The translations under genes and the position numbers were made by a program. Of a stretch of 64,000 bases of DNA, positions 49,756-58,439 are shown piece by piece. Each line of letters opens with the position of its first letter. The stretch's first letter is position 1. The notes beneath the pieces were generated by a model, which searched no databases, was not told the origin of the DNA, and was given only the letters and a program-made list of their open reading frames with translations. Source of the stretch: Actinacidiphila bryophytorum (lineage in GTDB: Bacteria > Actinomycetota > Actinomycetes > Streptomycetales > Streptomycetaceae); contig NZ_JAFFIX010000021.1 in the NCBI RefSeq assembly GCF_016916835.1, positions 1-64,000 of the forward strand, in the 5' to 3' direction.

Positions 49756-51030
49756 TCAGCAGCGGGCCGGTGCGCGCAGCGGGAAGACCGCGCGCAGCCT
49801 GGCACCGGGGCCGGCGCCCGGCACGACCCGGAGGGTGGCGTGGTGGGCGAGCGCGATGTCGCGGGCGATGGAGAGGCCCAGGCCCGAGCCGCCGGTGTCG
49901 CGGGTCCTGGCGTGGTCGAGCCGGGTGAAGCGGTCGAAGACGGTGGCCTGGTGCTCGGGCGGTATGCCGGGCCCGTCGTCGGCGACGTCCAGGCGGGCCT
50001 GCCCTGAGCCGGCCTCCTCGGTGAGCGCGACGGTCACCGAGCCCGCCGCGTGCCGCACCGCGTTGTCGACCAGGTTGGCCACCAGGCGCCGCAGGTGGTC
50101 GGGCGAGCCGTCGACCAGCAGGTCGGGGGTGAGCCGCAGGGCCACCTGGACGTCGGTGCGCGGGCGGGCGCGGGCCGCCTCCTCCGCGACGATCTGCGCC
50201 AGGTCCGTCTCCCGGGTGCGGATCGGCTCGCGCGCGTCGAGCCTGGCGAGCAGCAGCAGGTCGGCGGTGAGGCTCTGCAGGCGCTGTACGTCGTCGAGCG
50301 CGTCAGCCGCGAGCCGCCGCTCCGCGGGGCGGGCGAGTTCCAGGCGGGTCCGCAGCACCGCCATGGGGCTGCGCAGCTCGTGCGCGGCGTCCGCGACGAA
50401 CTGCCGGTGCGCGCCGACGGCGGTCTGCAGCCGGTCCAGGGTGGCGTTGACGGTACGCGCCAGGGCACCGATCTCGTCCCGCGAGGCCGGTTCCGGCACC
50501 CTTTCGTGCAGGTCGCGGGCGGTGATGTCGGCGACCTTCGCCCGGATCGCGGACACCGGCCGCAGCGCCCGGCCGACGGCCAGCCAGGTCAGCGCGGCGA
50601 CCAGGGCGAGCAGCGCGGGGATGCCGGGCACCAGCACGGCGGTCAGGGTGCGCATCGCGGCCCGGGCCGGGGCGAGCGAGGCGGTGCCCTTGACGGTGAC
50701 GGTGCCGGAGCCGGTGGTGACCTGGCGGCTGATGACCACCAGAGCGCCGCCTTCCGCCGGACCGCCCGGCGGCGGCACCGGCAAACCCCCCGCGGCGTCC
50801 TGCGGCGCCCCCGGGGATGCCGGGAGTCCGCTGACCGTGCCCCTCTCGCCGGGTCCCTGCTGCTCCATCTGGACGACGGCCGCCTTGCGGTCGGCGTCCT
50901 GTGCGGCCAGGGCGTTGGCCGAGTCGGTCAGGCTGGCGTGCAGCGCGCTGAAGAGCGCGACCGCCGCCAGTGCCAGGGCGGCGGCCACGACGGCGGTCGC
51001 GGCCAGTGTGGTCCGCAGGCGTACCCCCAT
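49756..51030 (-). CDS. Sensor histidine kinase of a two-component system
   Basis: A 424-residue membrane histidine kinase. Transmembrane segments lie at about 9-30 and 133-155. Between them is an extracellular part with a Pro/Gly-rich stretch. HAMP follows, then the H-box FVADAAHELRSPM (near 225), N-box LVANLVDNAVRHA, G1 DDGPGIP and GGSGLGLSIARDI. It is OmpR-type and pairs with the response regulator gene one base upstream. The signal is unknown; the divergent secreted protein is a candidate target. Confidence 0.93.
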   Translation of the reverse strand: MGVRLRTTLAATAVVAAALALAAVALFSALHASLTDSANALAAQDADRKAAVVQMEQQGPGERGTVSGLPASPGAPQDAAGGLPVPPPGGPAEGGALVVISRQVTTGSGTVTVKGTASLAPARAAMRTLTAVLVPGIPALLALVAALTWLAVGRALRPVSAIRAKVADITARDLHERVPEPASRDEIGALARTVNATLDRLQTAVGAHRQFVADAAHELRSPMAVLRTRLELARPAERRLAADALDDVQRLQSLTADLLLLARLDAREPIRTRETDLAQIVAEEAARARPRTDVQVALRLTPDLLVDGSPDHLRRLVANLVDNAVRHAAGSVTVALTEEAGSGQARLDVADDGPGIPPEHQATVFDRFTRLDHARTRDTGGSGLGLSIARDIALAHHATLRVVPGAGPGARLRAVFPLRAPARC

Positions 51031-51031
51031 C

Positions 51032-51700
51032 TCAGGCCTCCAGCCGGTATCCGGCGCCGCGCACCGTGCTCAGCGTCGTACGGCCGAAGGGCTTGTCGAT
51101 CTTGCGGCGCAGGGCGCTGATGTAGACCTCGACCACGTTGGAGTCGCCGTCGTAGGCGAAGTCCCAGGCCCTGGCGAGCAGTTCCGACTTGGGCACCACC
51201 TCGCCGGCGCGCCGGGCCAGGCAGTGCAGGATCGCGAACTCCTTGGGGGTGAGCGCGATCAGCACGTCGCCCCTGCTGCACCGCAGGCCCGCGGGGTCCA
51301 CCCGCAGGTCGCCCACCGTCAGCACCGTGGGCCGCTCCCGCAGCCCGCGCCTGACCAGCGCCCGCAGCCGGGCCAGGAGCACGACGTAGGAGAAGGGCTT
51401 GGTCAGGTAGTCGTCGGCGCCGGTGTCCAGGGCCTCGGCCTCGTCGTACTCGCCGTCCATCGCGGTGAGCATCAGGATCGGCGTCCACACGCCGGCCTCC
51501 CGCAGCCGGGCGCAGACCTCGTAGCCGTTCAGCTCGGGCAGCATCACGTCGAGGACGACCACGTCGTAGGGCTGCTCGGTGGCCATCCACAGCCCCTCGC
51601 GCCCGTCGTGGGCGAGGTCGACCGCGAAGCCCTCCCTGGTCAGGCCGTCGCTGAGCAGTTCGGCCAGCCGGCGTTCGTCTTCCACCACGAGTATCCGCAC
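51032..51700 (-). CDS. OmpR-family response regulator
   Basis: A 222-residue response regulator. The receiver domain has the acidic pair in VVEDE, the phospho-acceptor Asp in VVVLDVMLPELNG and the Lys in YLTKPFSY. The C-terminal winged helix includes LTPKEFAILHCLARRAGEVV and VVEVYISALRRKIDKP. The GTG start (VRILVVEDE) gives the normal length; ATGs further upstream would add about 12 residues. It is one base before its kinase. It is divergent from the secreted-protein gene. Confidence 0.93.
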   Translation of the reverse strand: MRILVVEDERRLAELLSDGLTREGFAVDLAHDGREGLWMATEQPYDVVVLDVMLPELNGYEVCARLREAGVWTPILMLTAMDGEYDEAEALDTGADDYLTKPFSYVVLLARLRALVRRGLRERPTVLTVGDLRVDPAGLRCSRGDVLIALTPKEFAILHCLARRAGEVVPKSELLARAWDFAYDGDSNVVEVYISALRRKIDKPFGRTTLSTVRGAGYRLEA

Positions 51701-51844
51701 CCGGTCAGCGTGCAGGGCCGCACCTAAGGCGAACATGAAGATCATCTGCCGGGTCCTCAGGTCCGCTTCAGCCGCCCGCGGCGAGTCTGCTCGGTGCCGG
51801 GGATCGACCGATCCCGGCGAATCTCCCTCAGGAGTGACCAGACC

Positions 51845-52405
51845 ATGGAGAAGAAGAGGATCCTCGCGGGGATCGCACTCACGGCCGGGCTCGGCCTGAC
51901 CGGTGTGGCGACCGCGCCGGTCAGCGGGGCGGCGACCCCGCAGTCGGCGTCCGCCGGCGCGGCCCATGCCAAGCCCGCGAAGGCGGCGCCCGGGCACAAT
52001 GGCGGTGGGCCGGAGTTCGTGTGCGTGATCCGGATCGGCGGCCCCGGCGGCAAGGGCGGCGGCCCGGTCGAACTGCCGCCGCTGCCGCCGCTGAACGGGA
52101 AGCCGGGCAAGGCCGGTCAGCCCGGCAAGGGCAGGGCGGGCAAGATCACCACCGTGAAGGTCGTGAACGGCAAGGTCTACATCAACGGCAAGCCCGCGCC
52201 CAAGGGCAGCGTCGGCACGGGCAAGGACTGCCCGCTGCCTCCGCTGCCCCCCAAGGGCGGCAAGGGCGGCAAGCACGGCACGGGCGTCGTGATCGTCCAG
52301 CGCGGTGAGGGCGGCACCGTCTCCAAGGGCGCCCCCGGCGGGGCGGCCGGCGAGGCGGGCCTGACCACGTCGGGCGCGCCGTCCACCTCGGCCGTGCTCG
52401 GCTGA
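51845..52405 (+). CDS. Small secreted Gly/Pro/Lys-rich protein
   Basis: A 186-residue exported protein with a Sec signal peptide (basic start, ILAGIALTAGLGLTGVATA, cleavage near residue 30). The mature part is unusual: GGPGGKGGG, two near-identical PPLPPLN/PPLPPKG blocks, and GKPGKAGQPGKGRAGK, a short collagen-like run. It has only two cysteines (FVCVIR and KDCPLP), which could form one disulfide. No family is known to me. It is divergent from the response regulator gene, so it may be the system's target. It ends in a strong terminator. Confidence 0.75.
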   Translation: MEKKRILAGIALTAGLGLTGVATAPVSGAATPQSASAGAAHAKPAKAAPGHNGGGPEFVCVIRIGGPGGKGGGPVELPPLPPLNGKPGKAGQPGKGRAGKITTVKVVNGKVYINGKPAPKGSVGTGKDCPLPPLPPKGGKGGKHGTGVVIVQRGEGGTVSKGAPGGAAGEAGLTTSGAPSTSAVLG

Positions 52406-52421
52406 CCTGGAACGACCCCGA

Positions 52422-52463
52422 GGAGCGGCCCGCTGGTGCACGGCACGGGGAGCGGGCCGCTCC
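52422..52463 (+). terminator. Strong hairpin after the secreted-protein gene
   Basis: GGAGCGGCCCGCT and AGCGGGCCGCTCC form a perfect 13-bp stem with a 16-base loop, 17 bases after the stop codon. Confidence 0.75.
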
Positions 52464-52478
52464 ACCCGGTGGTTTCTG

Positions 52479-52504
52479 TACCTACCAGTATGTACACTGC
52501 TGCC
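52479..52504 (+). promoter_or_regulatory. TetR operator over a leaderless promoter
   Basis: The half-sites read TAC.TAC..GTA.GTA at 52479-52494, a perfectly symmetric dyad of the kind bound by TetR-family proteins. TACACT (52493-52498) is a -10-like box and lies 6 bases before the GTG start at 52505. The operator overlaps the -10 box, which implies autorepression. Confidence 0.55.
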
Positions 52505-53077
52505 GTGGAGACGTCGGAACGCCTCATCGACAGCGCAGCGGAACTGCTCTGGGAGCGCGGCTACGTGGGCACCAGCCCCCGGGCCATCCAGGAGCGCGCG
52601 GGCGCCGGGCAGGGCAGCATGTACCACCACTTCCGCGGCAAGTCCGACCTCGCGGAGGCTGCGATGCGGCGCAGCGCCGAGCAGTTGCGCGCCCAGGCGG
52701 AGGCGCAGCTGGCCACCGGGCGGACCGCGCAGGAGAAGGCCGCCGCCTACCTGCTGCGGGAGCGTGACGCGCTGCGCGGCTGCCGGGTCGGGCGGATGGC
52801 GATGGACCCCGACGTCATCGCCAGCGAGCAGTTGCGGGCGCCGGTGCGGGAGACCTTCGACTGGCTGACCGGCCGGCTCGCGGCGATCGTCGCCGAGGGC
52901 GTCGCGTCCGGCGAGCTGCGCGAGGGCCTCGACCCGGACGACACCGCAGCCGCGATCGTCGCCGTCGTCCAGGGCGGTTACGTGCTGGCCCGCGCCGCCG
53001 GGTCGCAGGAGCCCTTCGACCGGGCGGTGCGCGGCGCGGTGGCGCTGCTCGCCGCGCAGGCCGCACCCGGGCGGTGA
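52505..53077 (+). CDS. TetR-family regulator
   Basis: A 190-residue TetR regulator. The N-terminal HTH reads RLIDSAAELLWERGYVGTSPRAIQERAGAGQGSMYHHFRGKSDL spread over residues 5-48. The C-terminal part has the LmrA/YxaF-like ending with GCRVGRMAMDPDVIASEQL. I chose the GTG at 52505; the ATG at 52490 lies inside the operator. It is upstream of DUF4865 and the phosphotriesterase-like gene on the same strand, 58 bases apart, so it probably controls them. Confidence 0.9.
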   Translation: METSERLIDSAAELLWERGYVGTSPRAIQERAGAGQGSMYHHFRGKSDLAEAAMRRSAEQLRAQAEAQLATGRTAQEKAAAYLLRERDALRGCRVGRMAMDPDVIASEQLRAPVRETFDWLTGRLAAIVAEGVASGELREGLDPDDTAAAIVAVVQGGYVLARAAGSQEPFDRAVRGAVALLAAQAAPGR

Positions 53078-53135
53078 GTCCCGTCCCGCAGCCCAGGCCG
53101 TACACCCGTCACCTTCCCGTGGGGAGCACGCACCC

Positions 53136-53723
53136 GTGCACGCGATGAACTACCGGATCACCCTGCCCGCCGACTACGACATGGAGATCATCCGCCGCCG
53201 GGTGGCCGCCAAGGGCCATCTGCTGGACGACTTCCCCGGCCTCGGCCTGAAGGCGTACCTGACCCGGGAGCGGGGCGTGGACGGCTCGCCCGTCAACGAG
53301 TACGCGCCCTTCTACCTGTGGAATTCCGCCGCGGGCATGAACAGCTTCCTGTGGGGACCCGGATTCCGCGGCCTCGTGGCCGACTTCGGGCGCCCCGCCG
53401 TGCAGCACTGGACGGGTCTCGGCTTCTTCCGCGGCCCGTCCTTCGGCGCCGCCCCGCGGGCCGCCGCCCGCCGCTCCGAGCCGGTCGCGCCGGGCGAGGA
53501 CCCGGCCGTGGTGATCTCCCGCGCGCTGGGCGACCTCGCGGACGGCGCGGGCCGCCCCGGCCTGCACAGCGCCGCGCTGCTGGTCGACCCGCGGCACTGG
53601 GAGCTGCTGCGCTTCACGCTGTGGCAGGACGCGGCGCCCGAGGCGGCGGGCGAGGAGCGCTTCGAGGTGCTGCACCTGTCGGAGCCGGGGCTCGGCGACA
53701 TCAGGACGGGACGGCACTGGTGA
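53136..53723 (+). CDS. DUF4865 protein
   Basis: A 195-residue DUF4865 protein (MHAMNYRITLPADYDMEIIRRRV start; FYLWNSAAGMNSFLWGPGFRGLVADFGRP middle). The family is uncharacterised and often lies beside TetR regulators, as here. No catalytic motif can be named. GTG start after GGGGAG; the ATG nine bases later is an alternative. It overlaps the next gene by GTGA. Confidence 0.85.
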   Translation: MHAMNYRITLPADYDMEIIRRRVAAKGHLLDDFPGLGLKAYLTRERGVDGSPVNEYAPFYLWNSAAGMNSFLWGPGFRGLVADFGRPAVQHWTGLGFFRGPSFGAAPRAAARRSEPVAPGEDPAVVISRALGDLADGAGRPGLHSAALLVDPRHWELLRFTLWQDAAPEAAGEERFEVLHLSEPGLGDIRTGRHW

Positions 53724-54670
53724 CGCGCGCGGCAGTGCGGTCCGTGCGTACGGTGCTCGGCGACGTCGAGCCGTCCGCGCTCGGGGTGTGCGACGCCCAC
53801 GACCACCTCTTCCTGACCAGCCCGGCGCTGCCCGGGCCGCAGCTCGACGACCCGGCGGAGGCCACCGACCGCATCGCGGCCTTCCGGGCGCTCGGCGGCG
53901 GGGCGGTGGCGCAGTGGACGCCGTTCGGGATGGGGCGCAGGCCGCAGGAGGCCGTCGCGGTCTCACGTGCCACGGGGGTGCACGTGATCGCCGCAACCGG
54001 CCTCCACCAGGCCGTGCACTACGACCCCGAGGTCCTACGGCGGCTCGGCGGCACCGACGCTCTGGCCGCCTTCTTCACCGCAGAGCTGACCGAGGGCATG
54101 GTCGCGGGCGACGACCCCGGCGGGGCGCGGAGCACCGCCGTGGCGGGGATGGTCAAGGTCGCGGGCCTCTTCCACGGCCTGGACGGCCACGCCCGCCGGG
54201 TCATGGCGGCCGCGGCTGGGGCGCACCACGCCACCGGGGCGCCGATCGGCGTCCACCACGAGATGGGTACGGCCGCGGCCGACGTCATCGGGCTGCTGCA
54301 CGGCGAGTTGGGGGTGCCGGCCCGCAGTGTGCTGCTGGGCCACCTCAACCGCTTCCCCGACGCGGGGTTGCACCGGGAGCTGGCCGCCACCGGCGCCTAC
54401 CTCGGCTTCGACGGCCCGAGCCGGGCGCACCACGCCACGGACGCGTGGCTGGTCGACAGCCTCGTCGCCCTCGCGGCGGCGGGCCACACCGACCAGTTGC
54501 TGCTCGGCGCGGACACCACCTCGCCCGGCGCGGGTCCCGGCGCCGCCTACCTGCTGCGCACCCTGCGCCCCCGGCTGGAACGCGAGCTCGGGCAGGAGGC
54601 GGCCGACGCCGTCTTCCGTACCAACCCGGCCAGGGCGCTGGCCGCGCCCTGGCCCGAGCGCCCGGCCTAG
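53720..54670 (+). CDS. Phosphotriesterase-like metal hydrolase
   Basis: A 316-residue amidohydrolase-superfamily protein of the phosphotriesterase branch. Metal ligands are visible: DAHDHL (HxH), MVKVAGL (bridging Lys), VHHEMGT and LLGHLNR (third and fourth His) and LGADTTS (Asp). Members are usually lactonases or esterases; the substrate is unknown. GTG start overlaps the DUF4865 stop. Its stop overlaps the convergent GH20 gene through a shared CTAG. Confidence 0.85.
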   Translation: MTRAAVRSVRTVLGDVEPSALGVCDAHDHLFLTSPALPGPQLDDPAEATDRIAAFRALGGGAVAQWTPFGMGRRPQEAVAVSRATGVHVIAATGLHQAVHYDPEVLRRLGGTDALAAFFTAELTEGMVAGDDPGGARSTAVAGMVKVAGLFHGLDGHARRVMAAAAGAHHATGAPIGVHHEMGTAAADVIGLLHGELGVPARSVLLGHLNRFPDAGLHRELAATGAYLGFDGPSRAHHATDAWLVDSLVALAAAGHTDQLLLGADTTSPGAGPGAAYLLRTLRPRLERELGQEAADAVFRTNPARALAAPWPERPA

Positions 54671-56280
54671 CGGATGTTGCGGGTGTGGGCGGCCACCCCC
54701 GCGAGGTAGGCGGGGAGGGTGACCGGGCGGCCCTTGACGCCCGGGCGGGTCTGCCAGGGGTGCGGGCCCGCGGCCGGGCGGTACTCCACGCCGATCGCGT
54801 CGAGCCTGGCCAGGTGGGCGGGCAGACGGGCGGTGAAGGCGGCGAAGTCGCGCGGCCCGGTGCACCAGACCGTCTCGGCGAAGGCGCTGAGCCGGGGGAA
54901 GGCCTGGTAGTCGATGACCCGCGCGGAGTCCATCGCCTCGGTCCACAGGGCGCACTGCGCACCGATCACCCGGTCCTGTGCGGGGGTCCCGGCCAGCTCC
55001 TCGGGCACCGGTTCGAAGGCGTGCACCTCGGACAGCGGAAGCACGGTGCCCACCGGGACGGGTTCGCGCGGGTCGTCCGACTGCCGGTAGTCGAGGTAGA
55101 CCGAGCGCGCCGGGCTGGTCACGACGTCGTGTCCCGCGCCGGCCGCCTTGACCGCCCCGTGGTGGTCGCGCCAGGACACCACGGTCGCCCCGGGCGGCAG
55201 CCCGCCCTCCAGGATCTCGTCCCAGCCGAGCAGCCGCCGCCCGCGGGCGGTGATCTGCGCGGAGAACCGCCCGACGAACCAGCTCTGCAGGCCGTCCTCG
55301 TCGCCGAGGCCCGACGCGGCGATGCGCGCCTGGGCGACGGGGCTTTCCCGCCACTGCTGCTTGGGGCACTCGTCGCCGCCGACACTGACGTACGGGCCGG
55401 GGAAGAGGTCCATCACCTCGTCGAAGACGTGGTGGAAGAACTCCAGCGTCGCCTCCTCGACGTTGAGGATGTCGGTGCCGACGCCCCAGCGGGTGCCGAC
55501 CTCCAGCGGGTCGCCGCCGTGGCCGAGTTCGGGGTAGGCGGCGATGGCGGCCCGGGTGTGCCCGGGGATGTCGACCTCGGGGACGACGGTGACGTGCCGG
55601 GCGGCGGCGAAGGCGACGATCTCGCGGATGTCGTCCTGGGTGTAGTAGCCGCCGTGCGGGCGCCCGTCGCCCTGCGGGTTCCAGCCGGGTGTGCTCTCCC
55701 GGCGCCAGGCGCCCACCTCGGTCAGCCGCGGGTAGCGGCGTATCTGCAGCCGCCAGCCCTGGTCGTCGGTCAGGTGCAGGTGCAGCACGTTGAGTTTGTG
55801 CAGCGCCAGCAGGTCGATGAGCCGCAGCACGTCGGCCTTGGGCACGAAATGCCGTGCCACGTCCAGCAGGCAGCCGCGCCAGCCGAACCGCGGGCGGTCC
55901 TCGATCTCGGCGCAGGGGATCTCCCAGCCGGGCTGCCGGTGCACCGCCGCCCGCCGGAAGACGGACGGCGGCAGCAGCTGGCGCAGGGTCTGCACCCCGT
56001 AGAAGGCGCCCGCCGCGTCCCCTGCCGTGATCCGCACCCCGCCGGGGGTCACGGACAGCCGGTACTCCTCCGCTGCCAGCGCCCCGTCCAGGCCGAGGGC
56101 GATGCCGCCCGGCCCTTCGGGGAAGGCGCAGCCGGTCGGCGGGGCCAGTTGCTCGCGCAGGACGGCGGCGACGGCGGCGAGGCCGGGGTCCGCGGTGAGC
56201 GGGGTGTCCCGGGTGAGGACGTACGTGCCGGGCCGCGGGGTGCTGCGGGCGGGTTCCGGGATGACCGGGATGAACTGCAC
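54667..56280 (-). CDS. Beta-N-acetylhexosaminidase (GH20)
   Basis: A 537-residue GH20 enzyme with no signal peptide, so probably intracellular. The catalytic pair is Asp303-Glu304 in SVGGDECPK. The N-terminal beta domain and barrel motifs (GWRGCLLDVARHF, LHLHLTDDQGWR, VVPEVDIPGHT) are intact. It would release terminal GlcNAc or GalNAc from oligosaccharides brought in by the ABC system. It starts 6 bases after the binding-protein stop and is the last gene of the operon. Confidence 0.93.
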   Translation of the reverse strand: MQFIPVIPEPARSTPRPGTYVLTRDTPLTADPGLAAVAAVLREQLAPPTGCAFPEGPGGIALGLDGALAAEEYRLSVTPGGVRITAGDAAGAFYGVQTLRQLLPPSVFRRAAVHRQPGWEIPCAEIEDRPRFGWRGCLLDVARHFVPKADVLRLIDLLALHKLNVLHLHLTDDQGWRLQIRRYPRLTEVGAWRRESTPGWNPQGDGRPHGGYYTQDDIREIVAFAAARHVTVVPEVDIPGHTRAAIAAYPELGHGGDPLEVGTRWGVGTDILNVEEATLEFFHHVFDEVMDLFPGPYVSVGGDECPKQQWRESPVAQARIAASGLGDEDGLQSWFVGRFSAQITARGRRLLGWDEILEGGLPPGATVVSWRDHHGAVKAAGAGHDVVTSPARSVYLDYRQSDDPREPVPVGTVLPLSEVHAFEPVPEELAGTPAQDRVIGAQCALWTEAMDSARVIDYQAFPRLSAFAETVWCTGPRDFAAFTARLPAHLARLDAIGVEYRPAAGPHPWQTRPGVKGRPVTLPAYLAGVAAHTRNIR

Positions 56281-56286
56281 GGGGCC

Positions 56287-57615
56287 TCACTTCTGCTTGG
56301 CGTTGGCGTCCTTGACGGCCTGGTCGGCGCCCTTCTGCGGGCTGAGCGCGCCGAGGTAGACCTGGTTGAGGGTCTGGTTCAGGTCGGTCTCGGCGCTGGA
56401 GAAGCCGGGCACGATGGGCAGGTTGAAGGTCTTGCCCTTGCGTTCCTCGACGTAGGGCGCGACGTCGATGCCCTGGGCCTTCCAGTAGTCGACGTAGCCC
56501 TGGCTGAGGCTGTCGATCGCCGGGAAGACGTAGCCGGCGTCGCCCATGATCTTCTGGGCCGCGGGGCTCGCCAGGTAGCGGGCCAGCGTCTTGGCCTGCG
56601 CCAGGTGCCGGGACTTGGCGTAGACCTGTTCGGACAGGCCGTTGACGTTGACCGCGCGCCCTGCCGGTCCCGCCGGCATCGGGGCGACGCCGATCGGGAA
56701 CTTGACGGCGGGTTTGACGTACGGCAGCAGCGCGTTGTTGGCCGGGAAGATCGCGACCTGGCCGCGTTCGAACATCTCGGTCGCCTGGCCGGTGGGCGGG
56801 TTGGTCTCGGTGGCGGGCGGTGAGACGTGGTACTTCCGCGACAGGTCCACGCCCCACTGCAGGGCCGCCACGTCCTGCGGGCTGTTGAAGGCGAACTTGC
56901 CGAAGGGCTTGTCGATGAGCTGCCCGCCGTTGGAGACCATCCAGTTCATCCACTGGGTCTGGTAGTGGTTCCAGGAGGCGAAGCCCCAGGTCTTGACCTT
57001 CTTGGCGTCGAAGCCCGGGTCGTCGGGGTGGCGTCCGCGGTCGTCGACGGTCAGTTTCCGCAGCAGCGGCAGGAAGGTGCCGGAGCCGTCCGGCGCCCAG
57101 GTCAGCTGGTCGGGCATGGTGACCCCGGCCTTGGCGAGCAGGTCCTTGTTGTAGAGCAGCGCCACGTCTCCCATGTCCTTGGGCACCCCGTACAGCTTGC
57201 CCTGGTAGGTGTAGGCGTCCACGACGGTCTTGTTGTAGACCGAGGTGTCCTTGATGTCGCCGGTGAGGTCGGCGAGGACGCCCTTGGTGACGTAGTCGGG
57301 GAATTCGGTGGTCTGCATCCAGAACACGTCGGGGGCGGTGCCGGCGACGACGTCGGCGGTGAGCTTGGTCCAGTACTGGTCGTAGGGGAGCAGCTCGACG
57401 GAGACGTCGATGGTGGGGTTCGCCGCCTCGAAGGCCTTCATGACCTTCTCCAGGCCGACCTTCTGCTGCTCGTCCCAGGTCCGGTAGACCAGGTGGGTCC
57501 TGCCGCCGGCGCCGGACGAGCCGCCGCCGCAGGCGGTGGCGGCCGCCAGCAGGGTGGCGGTGGCAGCGGCGGCCAGCAGCTTGCGGCCGGCTCTTCTTCT
57601 GACGGAATCGCGCAT
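56287..57615 (-). CDS. Sugar ABC transporter substrate-binding lipoprotein
   Basis: A 442-residue extracellular binding protein (family 1). It has a lipoprotein signal peptide with Cys near residue 29 (AAATACGGG); the lipobox is not ideal but acceptable. The mature part shows the family pattern LPYDQYWTKLTADVVAGTAPDVFWMQ and DKPFGKFAFNSP. It is preceded by a strong GAGGTG site and follows two permease genes. It should bind oligosaccharides and pass them to the permeases. Confidence 0.92.
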   Translation of the reverse strand: MRDSVRRRAGRKLLAAAATATLLAAATACGGGSSGAGGRTHLVYRTWDEQQKVGLEKVMKAFEAANPTIDVSVELLPYDQYWTKLTADVVAGTAPDVFWMQTTEFPDYVTKGVLADLTGDIKDTSVYNKTVVDAYTYQGKLYGVPKDMGDVALLYNKDLLAKAGVTMPDQLTWAPDGSGTFLPLLRKLTVDDRGRHPDDPGFDAKKVKTWGFASWNHYQTQWMNWMVSNGGQLIDKPFGKFAFNSPQDVAALQWGVDLSRKYHVSPPATETNPPTGQATEMFERGQVAIFPANNALLPYVKPAVKFPIGVAPMPAGPAGRAVNVNGLSEQVYAKSRHLAQAKTLARYLASPAAQKIMGDAGYVFPAIDSLSQGYVDYWKAQGIDVAPYVEERKGKTFNLPIVPGFSSAETDLNQTLNQVYLGALSPQKGADQAVKDANAKQK

Positions 57616-57623
57616 GAGACACC

Positions 57624-58430
57624 TCACTTGAGCCCCGTGAGCACCACGGAACGGACGATGAATCTCTGGAAGGAGAGGAAGATGACGACCATGGGGAGCA
57701 GCGTCACGAGGCTGCCGGCCATCATGAGGTTGTAGTCGCCGCCGATGCTCTGCCGGAGCGTGGCGATGGCGACGGTGGCCACCTTGTTGTCGTCGCTGCT
57801 GGAGATGATCAGCGGCCACAGGAAGTTGTTCCAGCTCTGCACCGTGGTGATGATCGCCAGGGTGCCCAGCGCCGGCCGGGACAGCGGCAGCAGCACCCGC
57901 CACAGGATCGTCAGCGGACCCGCGCCGTCGATGCGCGCCGCGTCCTCCAGGTCGGTGGGGATGGTGCGGAAGAACTGCCGCATCAGGAAGATCCCGTACG
58001 GCGTGCCGAGGATGTACGGGGCCAGCAGCCCGAACCAGGTGTTGACCATGTGCAGCTGACGCATGATCAGGAACAGCGGGATCATGGTGACGACGTTGGG
58101 CACCATCATCGTCGCCAGGTAGCACCAGAAGAGCAGGTCGCGCCCGCGGAACTCCATCCGGGCGAAGGCGTAGGCGGCGAAGGTGGTGAAGACCAGCTGC
58201 CCCACCGTGAGCACCGCGGTCATCAGGGCGGTGTGGCCGACGTAGGTGAGGAACCCCGAGTCGGCCAGCCGGTGGAAGCTGTCCGTCGAGGGCGGCACGG
58301 CAGGCAGCCACGGCCTGGTGGAGAACAGCTCGCCCCGGTCCTTGAAGGAGGTGAGCACCACCAGCAGGTAGGGGAAGAGGGTGAGAAAGGCGCCGACCGT
58401 CAGCGCCGCGTAGATCACGGGCTTCTTCAT
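57624..58430 (-). CDS. Sugar ABC transporter permease (MsmG/ThuG type)
   Basis: A 268-residue membrane permease with six hydrophobic segments and the EAA-loop EDAARIDGAGPLTILWRVLLP, which contacts the ATPase. It starts after GGAGG and follows the first permease after 9 bases. It is a CUT1-class sugar permease. Confidence 0.93.
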   Translation of the reverse strand: MKKPVIYAALTVGAFLTLFPYLLVVLTSFKDRGELFSTRPWLPAVPPSTDSFHRLADSGFLTYVGHTALMTAVLTVGQLVFTTFAAYAFARMEFRGRDLLFWCYLATMMVPNVVTMIPLFLIMRQLHMVNTWFGLLAPYILGTPYGIFLMRQFFRTIPTDLEDAARIDGAGPLTILWRVLLPLSRPALGTLAIITTVQSWNNFLWPLIISSSDDNKVATVAIATLRQSIGGDYNLMMAGSLVTLLPMVVIFLSFQRFIVRSVVLTGLK

Positions 58431-58439
58431 CGAGCCTCC

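Noticed and set aside
53788..56823. Thousand-codon plus-strand frame across the phosphotriesterase, GH20 and binding-protein genes
   Set aside because: It overlaps three genes with intact catalytic motifs in other frames; it is a compositional artefact.
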